Numbered from the stretch's first letter, positions 26,287-37,917 are shown. The stretch: DNA of 47,375 nt from Calditrichota bacterium (GCA_008501735.1 QQUF01000026.1:1-47375), one strand, 5' to 3'. Program-made: numbers and translations. Notes: generated by a model from the sequence alone, not told the origin.

Positions 26287-29200
26287 TTACTTTAATTCAG
26301 CTGATTCTGATTCGCTTTCAGTAACATTTTCCTCTTGAGAATCTTTAGAATTTTCTGATTCAGAAGAGACACGTAAATCTGTGTATTTTCCTAAACCTGT
26401 TCCAGCTGGAATTAATCGTCCCATAATTACATTTTCTTTCAAACCTCTTAAATAATCAACTCTTCCTTCGATAGCAGCTTCGGTTAAAACCTTAGTTGTT
26501 TCTTGGAAAGAAGCAGCTGAGATAAAACTTTCGGTTCCTAAAGATGAAGGAGTAATACCTAATAGAATCGGTTTAAGAATTGCAGGGTTAGCACCACGAC
26601 CTTTCGGCAAAGTGAGTCCTCGTTTTTGAAGTCTTCCGATTTCTTTTTCAAATGCAATTTTGTTTACGATTTCTTCGACTTGGTACCTTGAATCACCAAT
26701 TTCTTCAATTACAACAGAATTAATTATTCTTTGATTCTCAAATTCTGCCGCAATTCGATTGACTTGGTCTCCTTCAATATATTTCGTATCGCCTGGGTCT
26801 TCAACTTTTTCTTTTTGAAGCATTTGACGAACAATGATTTCAATGTGTTTGTCACTAATTTTAACACCTTGAAGACGATAAACCTCTTGGATTTCATTCA
26901 CAAGATATTCTTCAACAGCTTTGATTCCAGCAATCGCAAGAATATCTTGCGGAGCGATGGAACCTTGGCAAAGAGGATCACCAGCTTTTACATAATCACC
27001 TTCGTGAACAAGAACGTGTTTACCATAAGGGACATTATACTTTAGCGACGTTTTCTTGTCTTCACTTGTGACGTGAATTTCTCTAACACCACGTTTAATC
27101 TTACCAAGTTTAATAGAACCAGAGATTTCTGTTACAACAGCTGGATCTTTTGGTTTCCTTGCTTCAAAAAGCTCAGCAACACGAGGCAAACCGCCTGTAA
27201 TATCTTTATTAATTAAAGCAGCATCTCTTGGTATTTTTGCCAAAATTGTTCCAGCTTCAACGAAATCACCTTCTTTGATATTATTCAATTGAGTTCTAAT
27301 TGGTAAAATGTAAGAAGCGATTTTTTCTTCTGTTTCAGGGTCAAGAATATTTAATTTTGGAGTGAGAGATTTATCTTTACTCTCGGTAATAACCAATTGA
27401 CGCCTTCCACCTGTAACTTCGTCTGCTTCCTCACGAAAAGTAATTCCATCTTTAAAATCGAAGTACTTAATATTTCCATTTTTTTCAGCAATGATTAAAG
27501 AGTTGAATGGGTCAAATTTGAAAAGAGGTGAATTTTTCTTCACTTCTTGTTGGTCTTTGACAAAAAGAACAGCACCATAATTTACACTGTAATCAGCAAT
27601 GACCTGCCCATCTTTGTCTTTTAAAACCAATTTTCCATTTCGACTAAGTGCTATAATTTCTACTACACCTTCTTCGTTCTCTTTTTCAACTGTGATTAAC
27701 TTATCTGAATAATGGATAACACCGTCGCTTTTTGCATCAATTCTATCTTGAGCAGCAATCAAGTTCGCAGCACCACCTATGTGAAAGTTTCTAAGAGTCA
27801 ATTGAGTTCCAGGTTCACCAATACTTTGAGCTGCCATAACTCCAACTGCTTCTCCCATACTAACTAGATTTCCAGTTGTAAGATTTCTTCCATAACAAAG
27901 TGCACAAACTCCTCTTTCTGTTTTACAGGTTAAAACAGAACGGATTTCAACACTTTCAAGATTTGGAATTGCATCAATTGTATTCGCAAGTTCTTCGTCA
28001 ATTAAGTCTCCGTATTCGGCGACAACCTCACCAGTTCTTTCATCAAAAACATCGTCAGCTAAAACTCTTCCAAGAATTCTATCTTTCAATCTTTCAACGA
28101 TTCTACCACCCTCTTTAAGTTCTGCAACTTCAATTCCGCCGTGGACACCACAATCGTGTTCTGTAATCACAACATCTTGAGCAACATCAACTAAACGTCT
28201 TGTCAAATAACCTGCATCAGCAGTTTTCAAAGCCGTATCCGCAAGACCTTTTCTTGCTCCGTGAGTAGAAATAAAATATTCAAGAACTGTTAAACCTTCA
28301 CGGAAATTAGCAGTGATAGGATTTTCAATAATCTCACCACCAACACCCATTTTGTTTTTCTGTGGTTTTGCCATCAAACCACGCATTCCTGCGAGCTGTT
28401 TGATTTGGTCTCTATTTCCACGAGCACCCGAATGAGACATCATATAAACAGAATTGAAACCGTCACGGGAGTTTTTCAGCCTATCCATCAATTTGTCAGA
28501 AACTTTGTTTGTAGTTCTTGTCCAAATATCAATCACTTTATTGTAACGCTCACCATCAGTCATCAACCCTTCAGAGAATTGGTCTTGAATTCTTTCAACT
28601 TCAGTATTGGCTGAATTAATCAATTCAACTTTTTCCTCTGGAGTCATAATGTCATCAACACCGAAAGAAAGTCCGCCTCTTGTTGAATAGGTATAACCTA
28701 AGTTTTTCAAGTTATCTAAAAATTCAGCAGTTCTAACTTCGCCAATAGTTCTGAAAGCTATGTTTACTAATTTCTCTAATTTTTTCTTCGTAAGAATATC
28801 GTTGATGTAACCAATTTCAGAAGGTACGATTTCATTCAAAACCACACGACCAACCGAAGTGCTAATCATTTTATCCTCTTTAAGAGTACTGATTGATTCT
28901 TCATCAATATCGATTACATTTGTTCCAGCTTTTAACTTAATCTTAATTTGCATTCCGATTGGAAGATTGTTTGTTTGGTGTCCAACTAAGATTTCGTGCC
29001 TTGAGTAGTGTAAATCAATTCCTTCAACGCTGAAACGTTTTACGTTACTTCTCATTTTAGAAACATAGTAAAGCCCTAAAACAATGTCCTGACTTGGAAC
29101 TGCAATCGGCATTCCACTTGCAGGGTGAAGAATATTCTTACTTGCAAGCATTAAATGTTTTGCTTCAAGTTGGGCTTCAAAAGAAAGCGGAACGTGAACA

Positions 29201-30633
29201 GCCATTTGGTCGCCGTCAAAGTCAGCGTTAAAAGCTGTACAAACCAAAGGATGCAAATTGATTGCTTTACCTTCGATAATTCTCGGTTGAAAAGCCTGAA
29301 TTCCAAGTCTGTGAAGAGTTGGAGCTCTGTTAAGTAAAACAGGGTGTTCCCGTACTATCTCCTCCAAGATTCCCCAAATTTCAGGTCCTTTACGCCCAAC
29401 AACTTTTTTAGCAGTTTTAACAGTTTTAACGATTCCTCTTTCAACCAATTTACGAATAATAAAAGGTTTGAAGAGTTCAACAGCCATATCTTTTGGCAAA
29501 CCACATTCGTGCAATTTAAGAGTTGGTCCAACAACAATTACTGAACGTCCTGAATAGTCAACACGTTTTCCGAGAAGATTTTGACGGAAACGACCTTGTT
29601 TACCTTTAAGTGAATCAGAAAGAGATTTTAATGCTCTTTTTCCGTCACTACCTTCGGCAACTTGACGTTTTCCATTATCAAAAAGTGAATCAATCGCTTC
29701 TTGAAGCATTCTTTTTTCATTCTTAAGAATCACTTCAGGAGCTTTAATATCGAGCAACTTTTTGAGTCTATTATTTCTGATGATTACCCTTCTGTAAAGG
29801 TCATTTAAATCAGAAGTTGCAAATCTTCCACCTTCAAGAGGAACCAAAGGTCTTAGCTCAGGAGGAATAATTGGAATTACATCCAATACCATCCATTCAG
29901 GTTTACCTAAAGGAGAATCCTCATTAACGTTATCAAATAATCTTAAGATTTTGAGTCTTTTGAGAGCTTCAATTTTTCTTTGTTGAGAAGTTTCGGTATC
30001 CGCTTTGTGTCTTAAGTATTTTTGTAATTTTGGAATATCAAGATTTGCTAACAATTCTTTGATTGCAACTCCACCGATTCCAGCTTTGAACCTTTCTTCA
30101 GCAGGAATTTCTTGTCCGCCGAAAGATTCTGTGAGTTCGTAATATTCTTCTTCATTGAGTAATTCGCAAACTTCTCTACCACTTTTTCCCGGATTAATTA
30201 CAATGTATCTTTCGTAGTAAATTACTTTTTCAAGATTCTTTACACTAATTCCGAGCATATAGCCGATTTTCGTTGGGAGAGAACGGAAATACCAAATGTG
30301 AACGACAGGAACAGCGAGTTCGATGAATCCCATTCTTTCTCGTCGAACACTTTTAGAAGTAACTTCGACTCCACATCTATCACAGATAATTCCTTTGTAA
30401 CGAATTCTTTTGTACTTTCCACAAGCACATTCGTAATCTTTTACGGGACCAAAGATTTTTTCACAAAAAAGTCCATCTCTTTCTGGTTTGAAAGAACGGT
30501 AATTAATTGTTTCAGGCTTTGTAACTTCACCAAATCCCCAACTTCGGATTTTGTCAGGTGCAGCTAAGCCAACCGCTATCATTCTATAATCTTTTGGCAT
30601 TGGGTTATTGCTATTTTTTGTCAAAAAAGCCAA
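26287..30633 (-). CDS. rpoC: RNA polymerase beta' subunit
   Basis: Beta' holds the catalytic magnesium of RNA polymerase. The 1,448-residue protein begins [20 protein letters not shown]. The N-terminal zinc ribbon has Cys69, Cys71, Cys84 and Cys87, and the active-site motif [12 protein letters not shown] lies near residue 470. A second zinc site ('[18 protein letters not shown]') and the trigger-loop region are present. The C-terminus ends in a Ser/Glu-rich tail of about 25 residues, probably disordered. rpoB lies 42 bases upstream, so the two subunits are co-expressed. Confidence 0.98.
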   Translation of the reverse strand: MAFLTKNSNNPMPKDYRMIAVGLAAPDKIRSWGFGEVTKPETINYRSFKPERDGLFCEKIFGPVKDYECACGKYKRIRYKGIICDRCGVEVTSKSVRRERMGFIELAVPVVHIWYFRSLPTKIGYMLGISVKNLEKVIYYERYIVINPGKSGREVCELLNEEEYYELTESFGGQEIPAEERFKAGIGGVAIKELLANLDIPKLQKYLRHKADTETSQQRKIEALKRLKILRLFDNVNEDSPLGKPEWMVLDVIPIIPPELRPLVPLEGGRFATSDLNDLYRRVIIRNNRLKKLLDIKAPEVILKNEKRMLQEAIDSLFDNGKRQVAEGSDGKRALKSLSDSLKGKQGRFRQNLLGKRVDYSGRSVIVVGPTLKLHECGLPKDMAVELFKPFIIRKLVERGIVKTVKTAKKVVGRKGPEIWGILEEIVREHPVLLNRAPTLHRLGIQAFQPRIIEGKAINLHPLVCTAFNADFDGDQMAVHVPLSFEAQLEAKHLMLASKNILHPASGMPIAVPSQDIVLGLYYVSKMRSNVKRFSVEGIDLHYSRHEILVGHQTNNLPIGMQIKIKLKAGTNVIDIDEESISTLKEDKMISTSVGRVVLNEIVPSEIGYINDILTKKKLEKLVNIAFRTIGEVRTAEFLDNLKNLGYTYSTRGGLSFGVDDIMTPEEKVELINSANTEVERIQDQFSEGLMTDGERYNKVIDIWTRTTNKVSDKLMDRLKNSRDGFNSVYMMSHSGARGNRDQIKQLAGMRGLMAKPQKNKMGVGGEIIENPITANFREGLTVLEYFISTHGARKGLADTALKTADAGYLTRRLVDVAQDVVITEHDCGVHGGIEVAELKEGGRIVERLKDRILGRVLADDVFDERTGEVVAEYGDLIDEELANTIDAIPNLESVEIRSVLTCKTERGVCALCYGRNLTTGNLVSMGEAVGVMAAQSIGEPGTQLTLRNFHIGGAANLIAAQDRIDAKSDGVIHYSDKLITVEKENEEGVVEIIALSRNGKLVLKDKDGQVIADYSVNYGAVLFVKDQQEVKKNSPLFKFDPFNSLIIAEKNGNIKYFDFKDGITFREEADEVTGGRRQLVITESKDKSLTPKLNILDPETEEKIASYILPIRTQLNNIKEGDFVEAGTILAKIPRDAALINKDITGGLPRVAELFEARKPKDPAVVTEISGSIKLGKIKRGVREIHVTSEDKKTSLKYNVPYGKHVLVHEGDYVKAGDPLCQGSIAPQDILAIAGIKAVEEYLVNEIQEVYRLQGVKISDKHIEIIVRQMLQKEKVEDPGDTKYIEGDQVNRIAAEFENQRIINSVVIEEIGDSRYQVEEIVNKIAFEKEIGRLQKRGLTLPKGRGANPAILKPILLGITPSSLGTESFISAASFQETTKVLTEAAIEGRVDYLRGLKENVIMGRLIPAGTGLGKYTDLRVSSESENSKDSQEENVTESESESAELK

Positions 30634-30675
30634 GAGTAACCTCCAACTTTAAAATTTGATTCAGACATTTCTGTC

Positions 30676-33600
30676 TTATTTCAAGGTAACATCAAGTGCT
30701 AAACCTTGTAGCTCTTTGATGAGTACATTAAATGATTCAGGTGTTCCGCAATCAGGTGAATTATCACCTTTTACAATTGCTTCGTAAACTCTTGAACGAC
30801 CATTTACATCGTCAGACTTAACAGTTAAAATTTCCTGTAAAGTATGAGAAGCTCCATAGGCTTCAAGAGCCCAAACTTCCATCTCACCGAATCTTTGACC
30901 TCCAAACTGAGCTTTTCCACCAAGTGGTTGCTGAGTAATTAAAGAGTAAGGTCCGATTGAACGAGCGTGCATTTTGTCGTCAACTAGATGAGCAAGTTTA
31001 AGAATATAAATCACTCCAACTGTAACTGCTTGCTCGAAAGGCATTCCTGTCCTTCCGTCATAAAGAATAGTTTTTCCAAAAGTGTTTAAACTTTTCTCAT
31101 AAACAGCAGTTCGTGTGTGTTCAAGCACTTCACTCATTTTCGAAAGTTTTTCACGAACACCTTGAAGCTTCTTAGCAGTGATACCTTTAATCGCTAATAA
31201 ATCAGATAATTTTTTCAAATCTGTATCAGGGTTTGCAACCAAGTTTGCTACCTCACGGTAACGCCCAAATGACATTTCGTCAACAGGAAGACCGATGTGG
31301 TTAGCAATTCTTTTGTTTATTTCACCATCTTCTGTTGCAATTGTGACAAGCTGGTCAATTGTTTCAGAATCTTCCAAGTTTCTATACACATACATTAACT
31401 CTTGCGGATTCTGAACTTGCATTGCTTCCATAAAATCTGGATGAATTCCAACATTGATTAATTTCTCTTGTAAAGATTTCCAATCGCCACTTAAAAATTC
31501 TTCTGGTTCAATTCCTCTTTGTTTTAATGCAGAAAGAAAGACTTGTTCTCTAACTTCATAGAGTTTTGCACCGTCAAAAACAGGAGTTGCGTATTTAACT
31601 CCTAAGATTTTTCCAGCCCAACCCAACATTGTTTCATAAATCTGTCCGATGTTCATCCTTGAAGGTACACCAAGTGGATTTAAAACAATATCAACAGGAG
31701 TTCCGTCAGCTAAGAAAGGCATATCTTCAATTGGAACGATTCTCGAAACAACACCCTTGTTACCGTGTCTTCCAGCCATTTTATCACCAACTTGTAATTT
31801 ACGTTTTTGAGCAACGTAAACTTTTGCAAGTTGAACAATTTCAGGAGGAAGTTCGTCACCGACAACAATTTTGTATTTTGCCATTTCGAAATCTTCATCG
31901 ATTTTACCGAGTTTATCTTCGTAGTTAGAGATAACTTTTTGAAGTTTTTCATTACCAGCAGTATCTACAAGCCACTCTTGATTCCATTCTACATTTTCAA
32001 AACTTACATTTGCAACCATTTTCTGAGTAATTTTCTCACCTTCGTGAGCGATGATTGTGTGAGTCTTTTTATCTAGAATAAAATTAGCTTTTTTGCCAAC
32101 AAGAACTTCTTTAAGTGCAGCATCTCTTAAGGCTCTGATTTCTTGCCTTTTAGCTTCTGTTGATTTATCTAAATTCTCTAAATCAATTTTTTCTTTTTTC
32201 TTGGTAATCGGGTCTTTTCTTTTTCTTGTAAAAAGCCTTGTGTCAATTACAACACCTTTAAGACCAGAAGGAGCTCTTTTAGAAGCATCTTTAACATCAC
32301 CAGCTTTATCACCAAAAATTGCTTTGAGAAGTTTTTCCTCAGGAGTTGGGTCAGTTTCACCTTTTGGAGTAACTTTACCAATCAAGATATCATCAGGTTT
32401 GACTTCCGCACCAACTCGAATGATTCCTCTTTCGTCAAGGTTTTTAGTTGCTTCCTCAGAAACGTTCGGAATTTCACAAGTAAATTCTTCTTCACCTCGT
32501 TTTGTGTCTCGAACTTCTAAATCGTATTCTTCAATATGAATACTTGTGTATATGTCTTCTTTTACAACTTTTTCAGAAATCACAATCGCATCTTCAAAGT
32601 TGTATCCATTCCAAGGCATAAAAGCAACAACCATATTTCTTCCAAGTGCTATTTCACCATCTTCTGTTGAATTCGCATCAGCAAGAACATCACCTTTTTT
32701 GATTTTATCACCAACTTTAACACTAACTCTATGATTACAACAAGTATCTTTGTTAGTTCTCATAAATTTTGTTAAAGAGTATTCAATTAACTCATTTTCA
32801 CCGAATTTATAAAGGTGGTCATCTTTTTCGATTTTTCTTTTAATTGTAATTTTTTCTGCATCAACTTTTTCTACAACACCATCGTATTCAGAAAGAATCA
32901 AAACCCTTGAATCGTGAGCAACCTTTTCCTCCATTCCTGTTCCCACAATCGGAGAGTCAGGTCTGAGAAGCGGAACTCCTTGACGTTGCATATTTGATCC
33001 CATCAAAGCTCTGTTCGCATCATCGTGTTCCAAGAAAGGAATCATCGCAGCAGCAGCACTTACAATTTGCTGTGGTGCAACATCCATAAATTGAATTTGT
33101 TCAGGCGACATCACAGGAAAATCACCTTTGATTCTACACTTTACGTTTGGGTTTAGAAACTCACCAGCTTCAGAAATCGGTGCATTTGCTTGTGCAATAA
33201 CGTATCTGTCCTCATCATCAGCAGAAAGATAAATAATTTCATCCGTTACTTTTCCGTCAACAACTTTACGATAAGGCGTTTCCAAGAACCCAAGATCGTT
33301 AATTTGTGCGTAAGTACACATTGAAGCAATCAAACCAATGTTTGGTCCCTCAGGAGTCTCAATCGGACAAAGTCTTCCGTAATGAGTATAGTGAACATCA
33401 CGAACCTCAAAACCTGCTCTATCACGAGTTAAACCACCAGGTCCAAGTGCGGAAAGTCTTCTTTTATGAGTAAGTTCTGCTAAAGGATTTGTTTGGTCCA
33501 TAAATTGAGAAAGTTGACTTGTACCAAAGAAAGTATTAATCACACTTGAAACTGTTCTTGCGTTAACAAGTTCAGTTGGGTTCAGCTCTGAACTCTCACG

Positions 33601-34857
33601 TAGATTCATTCTTTCTTTAATAGTTTTTGCCATTCTTGAAAGCCCAACACTAAATTGTGCTACAAGTTGCTCAGCAACAGTTCTGATTCTTCTGTTACCA
33701 AGATGGTCAATATCATCAGGTCCAGCTTTTCCATCACGCATTTCAACGATTTGCTTAATAACGTTGACAATGTCTTCAATCTCTAAGACGACTGATTCAC
33801 TTTTTAAATTTAATCTTTTGTTTATTCTATAACGCCCAACCAAGCCTAAATCATAACGTTTCGGATTAAAGAATAATCTTTCGATTAATGCTTGAGCAGT
33901 ATCAATATCCGGAGCTTCACTACCTCTAAGAATTCGATAAATTGCTAAAAGAGCATCTTCTTTTGTGAGAACTTCTTTATCATAAGTAATAGAATTACTA
34001 ATAAGGTCAACGTGTCCGTGCCCTCGTCTTTTAACAAATTTTACTTTGCTAATACCTTTTGACTTGAGTGCTTCTGCCAATTCAGGAGTAAAAACTACAC
34101 CTTTCTCAACAACAACTTCGCCAGTATCTTTATTAACAACATCAAATTCAATTTCTCTATCGTAGTAATGCTCAATTCTTTTTGCTTCCAAACCTACATC
34201 TTCTACTAACCCAAAAGCGTGCAAAATATCTTCGTTTGTGTCATAACCGATTGCTCTTAGAAGTGTAGAAACTGGGAATTTTTTTCTTCTGTCAATAACG
34301 ACAAGTAAAACATCGTTAATGTTTGTAGTAAACTCTACCCAAGAACCTCTTGTAGGAATAATTCTCGCAGTATATAAAATTGTTCCATTTGGATGAACAC
34401 TTTCGTCAAAAAACACACCTGGAGAACGTTGCAACTGACTTACAATTACTCTTTCACTTCCATTGATTATAAAAGTTCCTTTTGGAGTCATTCCAGGCAA
34501 GTTTCCAAGATAAACTTCTTGGTCGATAGCTTCGCTATATTCTTCGTTTGAATTTTCTCTTTTAGACAATCTAAGAATTGCTTTTAAAGGAACCGAGTAG
34601 GTAACACCACGTTCTTGACATTCCTTAACAGAGTATTTTGGTTTATCTAAACCATATTGTACGAAATCTAATCTAAAGTTATCCCTTGAATCTAAAACAG
34701 GGAAAATATTATTAAAAACCTCCTGAAGACCGACATTCTTTCGTCTTGAAACAGGAGTGCCCATTTGCAAAAATTCTCTAAAAGAATTAACTTGAATATC
34801 AAGCAAATTAGGCATTTCTATTTGTGATTTAATTTTCGAAAAGCTTTTGCGCGACAT
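30676..34857 (-). CDS. rpoB: RNA polymerase beta subunit
   Basis: Beta forms the other half of the catalytic cleft of RNA polymerase. The 1,393-residue protein has the rifampicin region ('GTSQLSQFMDQTNPLAELTH', then 'KRRLSALGPGGLTRD', near 33430-33530). The residues most often changed in resistant strains (the Asp of FMDQ, the His of LTHKRR, the Ser of RRLSALG) are wild type. Also present are 'RHGNKGVVSRIVPIEDMP' and the C-terminal 'GGKAQFGGQRFGEMEVWALE'. The gene is preceded by a 147-base spacer with two hairpins. Confidence 0.98.
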   Translation of the reverse strand: MSRKSFSKIKSQIEMPNLLDIQVNSFREFLQMGTPVSRRKNVGLQEVFNNIFPVLDSRDNFRLDFVQYGLDKPKYSVKECQERGVTYSVPLKAILRLSKRENSNEEYSEAIDQEVYLGNLPGMTPKGTFIINGSERVIVSQLQRSPGVFFDESVHPNGTILYTARIIPTRGSWVEFTTNINDVLLVVIDRRKKFPVSTLLRAIGYDTNEDILHAFGLVEDVGLEAKRIEHYYDREIEFDVVNKDTGEVVVEKGVVFTPELAEALKSKGISKVKFVKRRGHGHVDLISNSITYDKEVLTKEDALLAIYRILRGSEAPDIDTAQALIERLFFNPKRYDLGLVGRYRINKRLNLKSESVVLEIEDIVNVIKQIVEMRDGKAGPDDIDHLGNRRIRTVAEQLVAQFSVGLSRMAKTIKERMNLRESSELNPTELVNARTVSSVINTFFGTSQLSQFMDQTNPLAELTHKRRLSALGPGGLTRDRAGFEVRDVHYTHYGRLCPIETPEGPNIGLIASMCTYAQINDLGFLETPYRKVVDGKVTDEIIYLSADDEDRYVIAQANAPISEAGEFLNPNVKCRIKGDFPVMSPEQIQFMDVAPQQIVSAAAAMIPFLEHDDANRALMGSNMQRQGVPLLRPDSPIVGTGMEEKVAHDSRVLILSEYDGVVEKVDAEKITIKRKIEKDDHLYKFGENELIEYSLTKFMRTNKDTCCNHRVSVKVGDKIKKGDVLADANSTEDGEIALGRNMVVAFMPWNGYNFEDAIVISEKVVKEDIYTSIHIEEYDLEVRDTKRGEEEFTCEIPNVSEEATKNLDERGIIRVGAEVKPDDILIGKVTPKGETDPTPEEKLLKAIFGDKAGDVKDASKRAPSGLKGVVIDTRLFTRKRKDPITKKKEKIDLENLDKSTEAKRQEIRALRDAALKEVLVGKKANFILDKKTHTIIAHEGEKITQKMVANVSFENVEWNQEWLVDTAGNEKLQKVISNYEDKLGKIDEDFEMAKYKIVVGDELPPEIVQLAKVYVAQKRKLQVGDKMAGRHGNKGVVSRIVPIEDMPFLADGTPVDIVLNPLGVPSRMNIGQIYETMLGWAGKILGVKYATPVFDGAKLYEVREQVFLSALKQRGIEPEEFLSGDWKSLQEKLINVGIHPDFMEAMQVQNPQELMYVYRNLEDSETIDQLVTIATEDGEINKRIANHIGLPVDEMSFGRYREVANLVANPDTDLKKLSDLLAIKGITAKKLQGVREKLSKMSEVLEHTRTAVYEKSLNTFGKTILYDGRTGMPFEQAVTVGVIYILKLAHLVDDKMHARSIGPYSLITQQPLGGKAQFGGQRFGEMEVWALEAYGASHTLQEILTVKSDDVNGRSRVYEAIVKGDNSPDCGTPESFNVLIKELQGLALDVTLK

Positions 34858-34913
34858 TGTACCTCGCTGATTTTCTAAAGGTTAGATTAATTTTGATAAT
34901 CTTATAAACACGA

Positions 34914-34978
34914 AAAGTAGCCTTATAAAAAGGCTACTTTAAACTTGTTTCAGAAACATCTTTGACTAAAGGTGTTTC
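34914..34978 (-). promoter_or_regulatory. Two tandem hairpins between rplL and rpoB (likely attenuator or processing site)
   Basis: Read on the minus strand, the first hairpin pairs 34968-34978 with 34953-34963 (11 pairs with one mismatch, 4-base loop). The second is a perfect 11-bp stem (34930-34940 with 34914-34924, GTAGCC core, 5-base loop). Only a short T run follows the second, so it should be a partial terminator or an RNA-processing site. E. coli has an attenuator and an RNase III site at the same place, which tune RNA polymerase against L10/L12 output. Confidence 0.65.
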
Positions 34979-35004
34979 GAAAAATTTTTAAAAGAAAGGG
35001 ATTT

Positions 35005-35412
35005 CTATGCAAGTTCGACAGATGCTCCAGCAGCTTCGAGCTTTCCTTTGATTTCCTCAGCTTCAGCTTTAGAGGCACCTTCTTTAACTACTCCACTTGG
35101 TGCTGACTCAACAAGCTCTTTTGCTTCTTTAAGCCCTAAACCAGTAATTCCTCTAACTTCTTTAATAACAGCTAATTTCTTATCGCCGAAACTTTTCAAC
35201 ACTACATTAAATTCTGTTTTTTCTTCTTCTTTAGCAGCATCGTCACCACCACCAGCAGCAACTCCAGCAACCATTACAGGTGCAGCAGCACTTACACCAA
35301 ATTCTTCTTCCAAAGCCTTTACCAAACTAGCAAGTTCAACAACTGTTAAACCTTTGATAGATTCGATAATTTCTTGGCATTTTGGACTTAATTCAACATT
35401 TACTTCAGACAT
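35005..35412 (-). CDS. rplL: 50S ribosomal protein L7/L12
   Basis: L12 forms the mobile stalk that recruits translation GTPases and is present in several copies per ribosome. The 135-residue protein has the N-terminal dimer and L10-binding helices ('[20 protein letters not shown]') and an Ala/Gly-rich hinge. The C-terminal domain has '[20 protein letters not shown]' and '[13 protein letters not shown]'. It follows rplJ by 23 bases. Confidence 0.98.
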   Translation of the reverse strand: MSEVNVELSPKCQEIIESIKGLTVVELASLVKALEEEFGVSAAAPVMVAGVAAGGGDDAAKEEEKTEFNVVLKSFGDKKLAVIKEVRGITGLGLKEAKELVESAPSGVVKEGASKAEAEEIKGKLEAAGASVELA

Positions 35413-35435
35413 TTTTATTCTCCAAGTTTTATTAA

Positions 35436-35960
35436 TTAATTTTCTTCTTTTTTATCTTTAATTGCATTTATGACACCAACAAGGTTTCTAAGCATTGCAC
35501 TTAACACACCAACAGTGTTTGAAATTGGTGCATTCAATGAACCAACAACTTTTGTCATTAATTCTTCTTTTGAAAGTAATGCAAGAACTACATTAATTTT
35601 ATCAGTTCCATAAACATCATTCTCAATTATACAGGCTTTAATTGAAGGGATATCATTGTGCTTTTTAGCAAACTTATCAATAATTTTTGCTGCTGACGAA
35701 GGGTCATCATAACTAAAAGCAAAACCAGTTGGTCCAGCTAAAAATTCTTCATAACCTTCTACATTGTTTTCTTTAAGAACTTTATTTGCAAAAGTGTTTT
35801 TGTAGATTTTATAAACTATGCCTGACTCTTTAAGAGTTTTCCTGAGTTCATTAGTATCCTGAACAGAAAGTCCTTTAAAATCAGCCAAGCAAACACCCTG
35901 AGCCTTTGAATAATTTTCCTGCAACTCATCGATTAAAATTGCTTTTTGGTCTCTATGCAT
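35436..35960 (-). CDS. rplJ: 50S ribosomal protein L10
   Basis: L10 anchors L12 dimers on the ribosomal stalk. The 174-residue protein begins [20 protein letters not shown] and has '[20 protein letters not shown]' plus the C-terminal helix that carries L12. In many bacteria a structured leader between rplA and rplJ lets L10 repress its own synthesis. Here the gap to rplA is 13 bases, too short for it. Confidence 0.96.
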   Translation of the reverse strand: MHRDQKAILIDELQENYSKAQGVCLADFKGLSVQDTNELRKTLKESGIVYKIYKNTFANKVLKENNVEGYEEFLAGPTGFAFSYDDPSSAAKIIDKFAKKHNDIPSIKACIIENDVYGTDKINVVLALLSKEELMTKVVGSLNAPISNTVGVLSAMLRNLVGVINAIKDKKEEN

Positions 35961-35973
35961 TTCAATCTCCTAA

Positions 35974-36678
35974 TTATTTAGCTGCAGCAATTGCAGAGTT
36001 AACATCTACTTTTATCCCCGCACCCATAGTTGATGACAGAGAAACAGATTTTACGTAAGCACCTTTGACCACAGAAGGTCTCGCTTTCAAGATACTTACA
36101 ATAAATGATTTAACATTTTCAAAAAGTTCTTGCTCTCCGAAGGAAGCTTTTCCGACAGCAACGTGAAGAATTCCATAGCTATCGCAACGAAATTCAATTC
36201 TACCAGACTTCACTTCTTGAACAGCTTTAGCAACATCAAATGTTACAGTACCACTTTTCGGATTAGGCATAAGACCACGAGGACCTAAAGCCCTACCAAG
36301 TTTTCCAATTTGTCCCATTACATCAGGTGTTGCTATCATAACATCAAATTCAAACCAACCATCTTGAATTTTTTTGACATACTCATCAAGTCCAACGTAA
36401 TCAGCTCCAGCTGCTGTTGCTTCATCAACCTTTTCGCCTTTTGCAATAACCAAAACTCGGACAGTTTTCCCAGTACCATTTGGTAAGGCAACTGTCCCAC
36501 GAACGATTTGGTCTGCGTGCTTAGGGTCAACATTTAAATTCATTGAGATCTCAATAGACTCATCAAATTTAGCAGTAGCGACTTTTTTTACTAAACTAAC
36601 GCCTTCTTCTAGAGAGTAGTGCACAGTACGGTCGACAAGTTTAAATATCTCCTGACGCCTTCTACTCAATTTTTTCAT
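35974..36678 (-). CDS. rplA: 50S ribosomal protein L1
   Basis: L1 forms the mobile L1 stalk at the E site and can repress its operon by binding mRNA. The 234-residue protein has '[20 protein letters not shown]', '[20 protein letters not shown]', '[20 protein letters not shown]' and '[20 protein letters not shown]', all canonical. It follows rplK by 22 bases. Confidence 0.98.
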   Translation of the reverse strand: MKKLSRRRQEIFKLVDRTVHYSLEEGVSLVKKVATAKFDESIEISMNLNVDPKHADQIVRGTVALPNGTGKTVRVLVIAKGEKVDEATAAGADYVGLDEYVKKIQDGWFEFDVMIATPDVMGQIGKLGRALGPRGLMPNPKSGTVTFDVAKAVQEVKSGRIEFRCDSYGILHVAVGKASFGEQELFENVKSFIVSILKARPSVVKGAYVKSVSLSSTMGAGIKVDVNSAIAAAK

Positions 36679-36700
36679 TCATTAACCTCTAAATTAAAAA

Positions 36701-37126
36701 TTAGCCTTCGACAGTAATACCCATATTTCTTGCAGTTCCTTCAATGATAGACATAGCACTATCAATTGAGTTAACATACAAATCTGGCATTTTAATCTCA
36801 GCAATCTTTTTGATTTGTTCTTTGGTTACTTTACCAACTTTTTTTCTATTTGGCTCGCCAGAACCTTTAGCCACATTTGCTTCCTTCATAAGAAGGAATG
36901 AAGCTGGAGGAGTTTTGACGATAAAAGAAAAAGAGCGGTCAGCATAAACTGTAATTATTACAGGTGTTAAAACTCCCATTTGGTCAGCAGTTTTAGCATT
37001 AAAGGCTTTGATAAATTCCATACCATTTACGCCTCTTTGTCCTAAAGCAGGTCCAACAGGTGGTGCCATAGTAGCTTGTCCACCTTTAATCTGAAGTTTA
37101 ATCATTCCTGTGACTTTTTTAGCCAT
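36701..37126 (-). CDS. rplK: 50S ribosomal protein L11
   Basis: L11 shapes the GTPase-associated centre and is needed for RelA activation and for release-factor action. The 141-residue protein begins [20 protein letters not shown] and has '[20 protein letters not shown]' and '[20 protein letters not shown]'. The C-terminal rRNA-binding domain ends '[12 protein letters not shown]'. It follows nusG by 24 bases. Confidence 0.98.
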   Translation of the reverse strand: MAKKVTGMIKLQIKGGQATMAPPVGPALGQRGVNGMEFIKAFNAKTADQMGVLTPVIITVYADRSFSFIVKTPPASFLLMKEANVAKGSGEPNRKKVGKVTKEQIKKIAEIKMPDLYVNSIDSAMSIIEGTARNMGITVEG

Positions 37127-37150
37127 TTTTGCTCCGAATACTCAAAAATG

Positions 37151-37705
37151 TTATTTTTCTAACTTTACTTGCAAGAAATCTAATTCTATCGGTGTTGGTC
37201 GTCCGAAGACACTCACCAATACTTTGACTTTATGTTTTTCTTCATTTATCTCTTCGACAGAACCAGTAAAATCATTAAAAGGCCCATCTACAACCTTAAC
37301 GACATCACCAACTCTAAAAGAAACTTCAACAATCTTATCTTCTTTTGCTCCTTCAACTATACGTCCCATTATCGCTTCAACCTCAGAAGGTTTTAGCGGA
37401 ATTGGTGCATTTTGAGGACCTACAAAATTTAAAATTCCAGGAGTGTTTAAAACAAGGTGCTTAGCTTTCTCATTTAATACCATTTGAATAATGATATAAC
37501 CAGGATAAAGCATTTTTTCTTTATGCTTTTGCTTACCGCTCTTCATCTCTATGATCTTCTCGGTTGGAAGCATAACATTTGGAATCATATCTTTCATATC
37601 TTGATATTCGATTTCCTTGTCAAGGTAAGCTCTTACTTTATTCTCTTGTCCAGAATAAATTCTAAGTGCATACCACTTTGCATCATTTATTTCGTTTTCT
37701 ACCAA
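37151..37705 (-). CDS. nusG: Transcription elongation/antitermination factor NusG
   Basis: NusG binds RNA polymerase with its N-terminal domain and Rho or S10 with its C-terminal KOW domain, so it links transcription to translation. The 184-residue protein has 'WYALRIYSGQENKVRAYLDK', 'KMLYPGYIIIQMVLNEKAKH' and the KOW part 'GDVVKVVDGPFNDFTGSVEE', then 'FGRPTPIELDFLQVKLEK'. It lies 26 bases after secE, the usual pair. Confidence 0.97.
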   Translation of the reverse strand: MVENEINDAKWYALRIYSGQENKVRAYLDKEIEYQDMKDMIPNVMLPTEKIIEMKSGKQKHKEKMLYPGYIIIQMVLNEKAKHLVLNTPGILNFVGPQNAPIPLKPSEVEAIMGRIVEGAKEDKIVEVSFRVGDVVKVVDGPFNDFTGSVEEINEEKHKVKVLVSVFGRPTPIELDFLQVKLEK

Positions 37706-37731
37706 AATATTATTAGCATCTTTATTTTAAA

Positions 37732-37917
37732 TTAAAAACCCAAAATAATTTTAAAGAGTTTCCCAAACAATTGGTCTACCCCATAAACGTATGATGCAAG
37801 AATAATTGTGGTAATTCCAACAGCAATAGTTGACACTTTTAGATCTGGAACATTAGGCCAGTTAACCTTATTCTCCATTTCATATCTAACGTCTTTTAAA
37901 AAATCAGTCATTTTCAC
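37732..37917 (-). CDS. secE: Preprotein translocase subunit SecE
   Basis: SecE clamps the SecY channel in the inner membrane. This is the short one-helix form of 61 residues: an amphipathic N-terminus ('FLKDVRYEMENKVNWPNVPD') with the family's conserved W-P, then a hydrophobic helix ('VGITTIILASYVYGVDQLFG'). It lies directly upstream of nusG and downstream of tRNA-Trp, the usual order. Two ATGs lie two codons apart (37917 and 37911). Confidence 0.94.
   Translation of the reverse strand: MKMTDFLKDVRYEMENKVNWPNVPDLKVSTIAVGITTIILASYVYGVDQLFGKLFKIILGF

Noticed and set aside
32093-32539. 148-codon plus-strand open frame opposite rpoB
   Set aside because: It lies inside conserved rpoB codons and has a Ser/Leu-rich composition typical of antisense shadows.
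33430-33540. Possible resistance changes in the rpoB rifampicin region and rpsL
   Set aside because: The key residues in both proteins are the normal susceptible ones.
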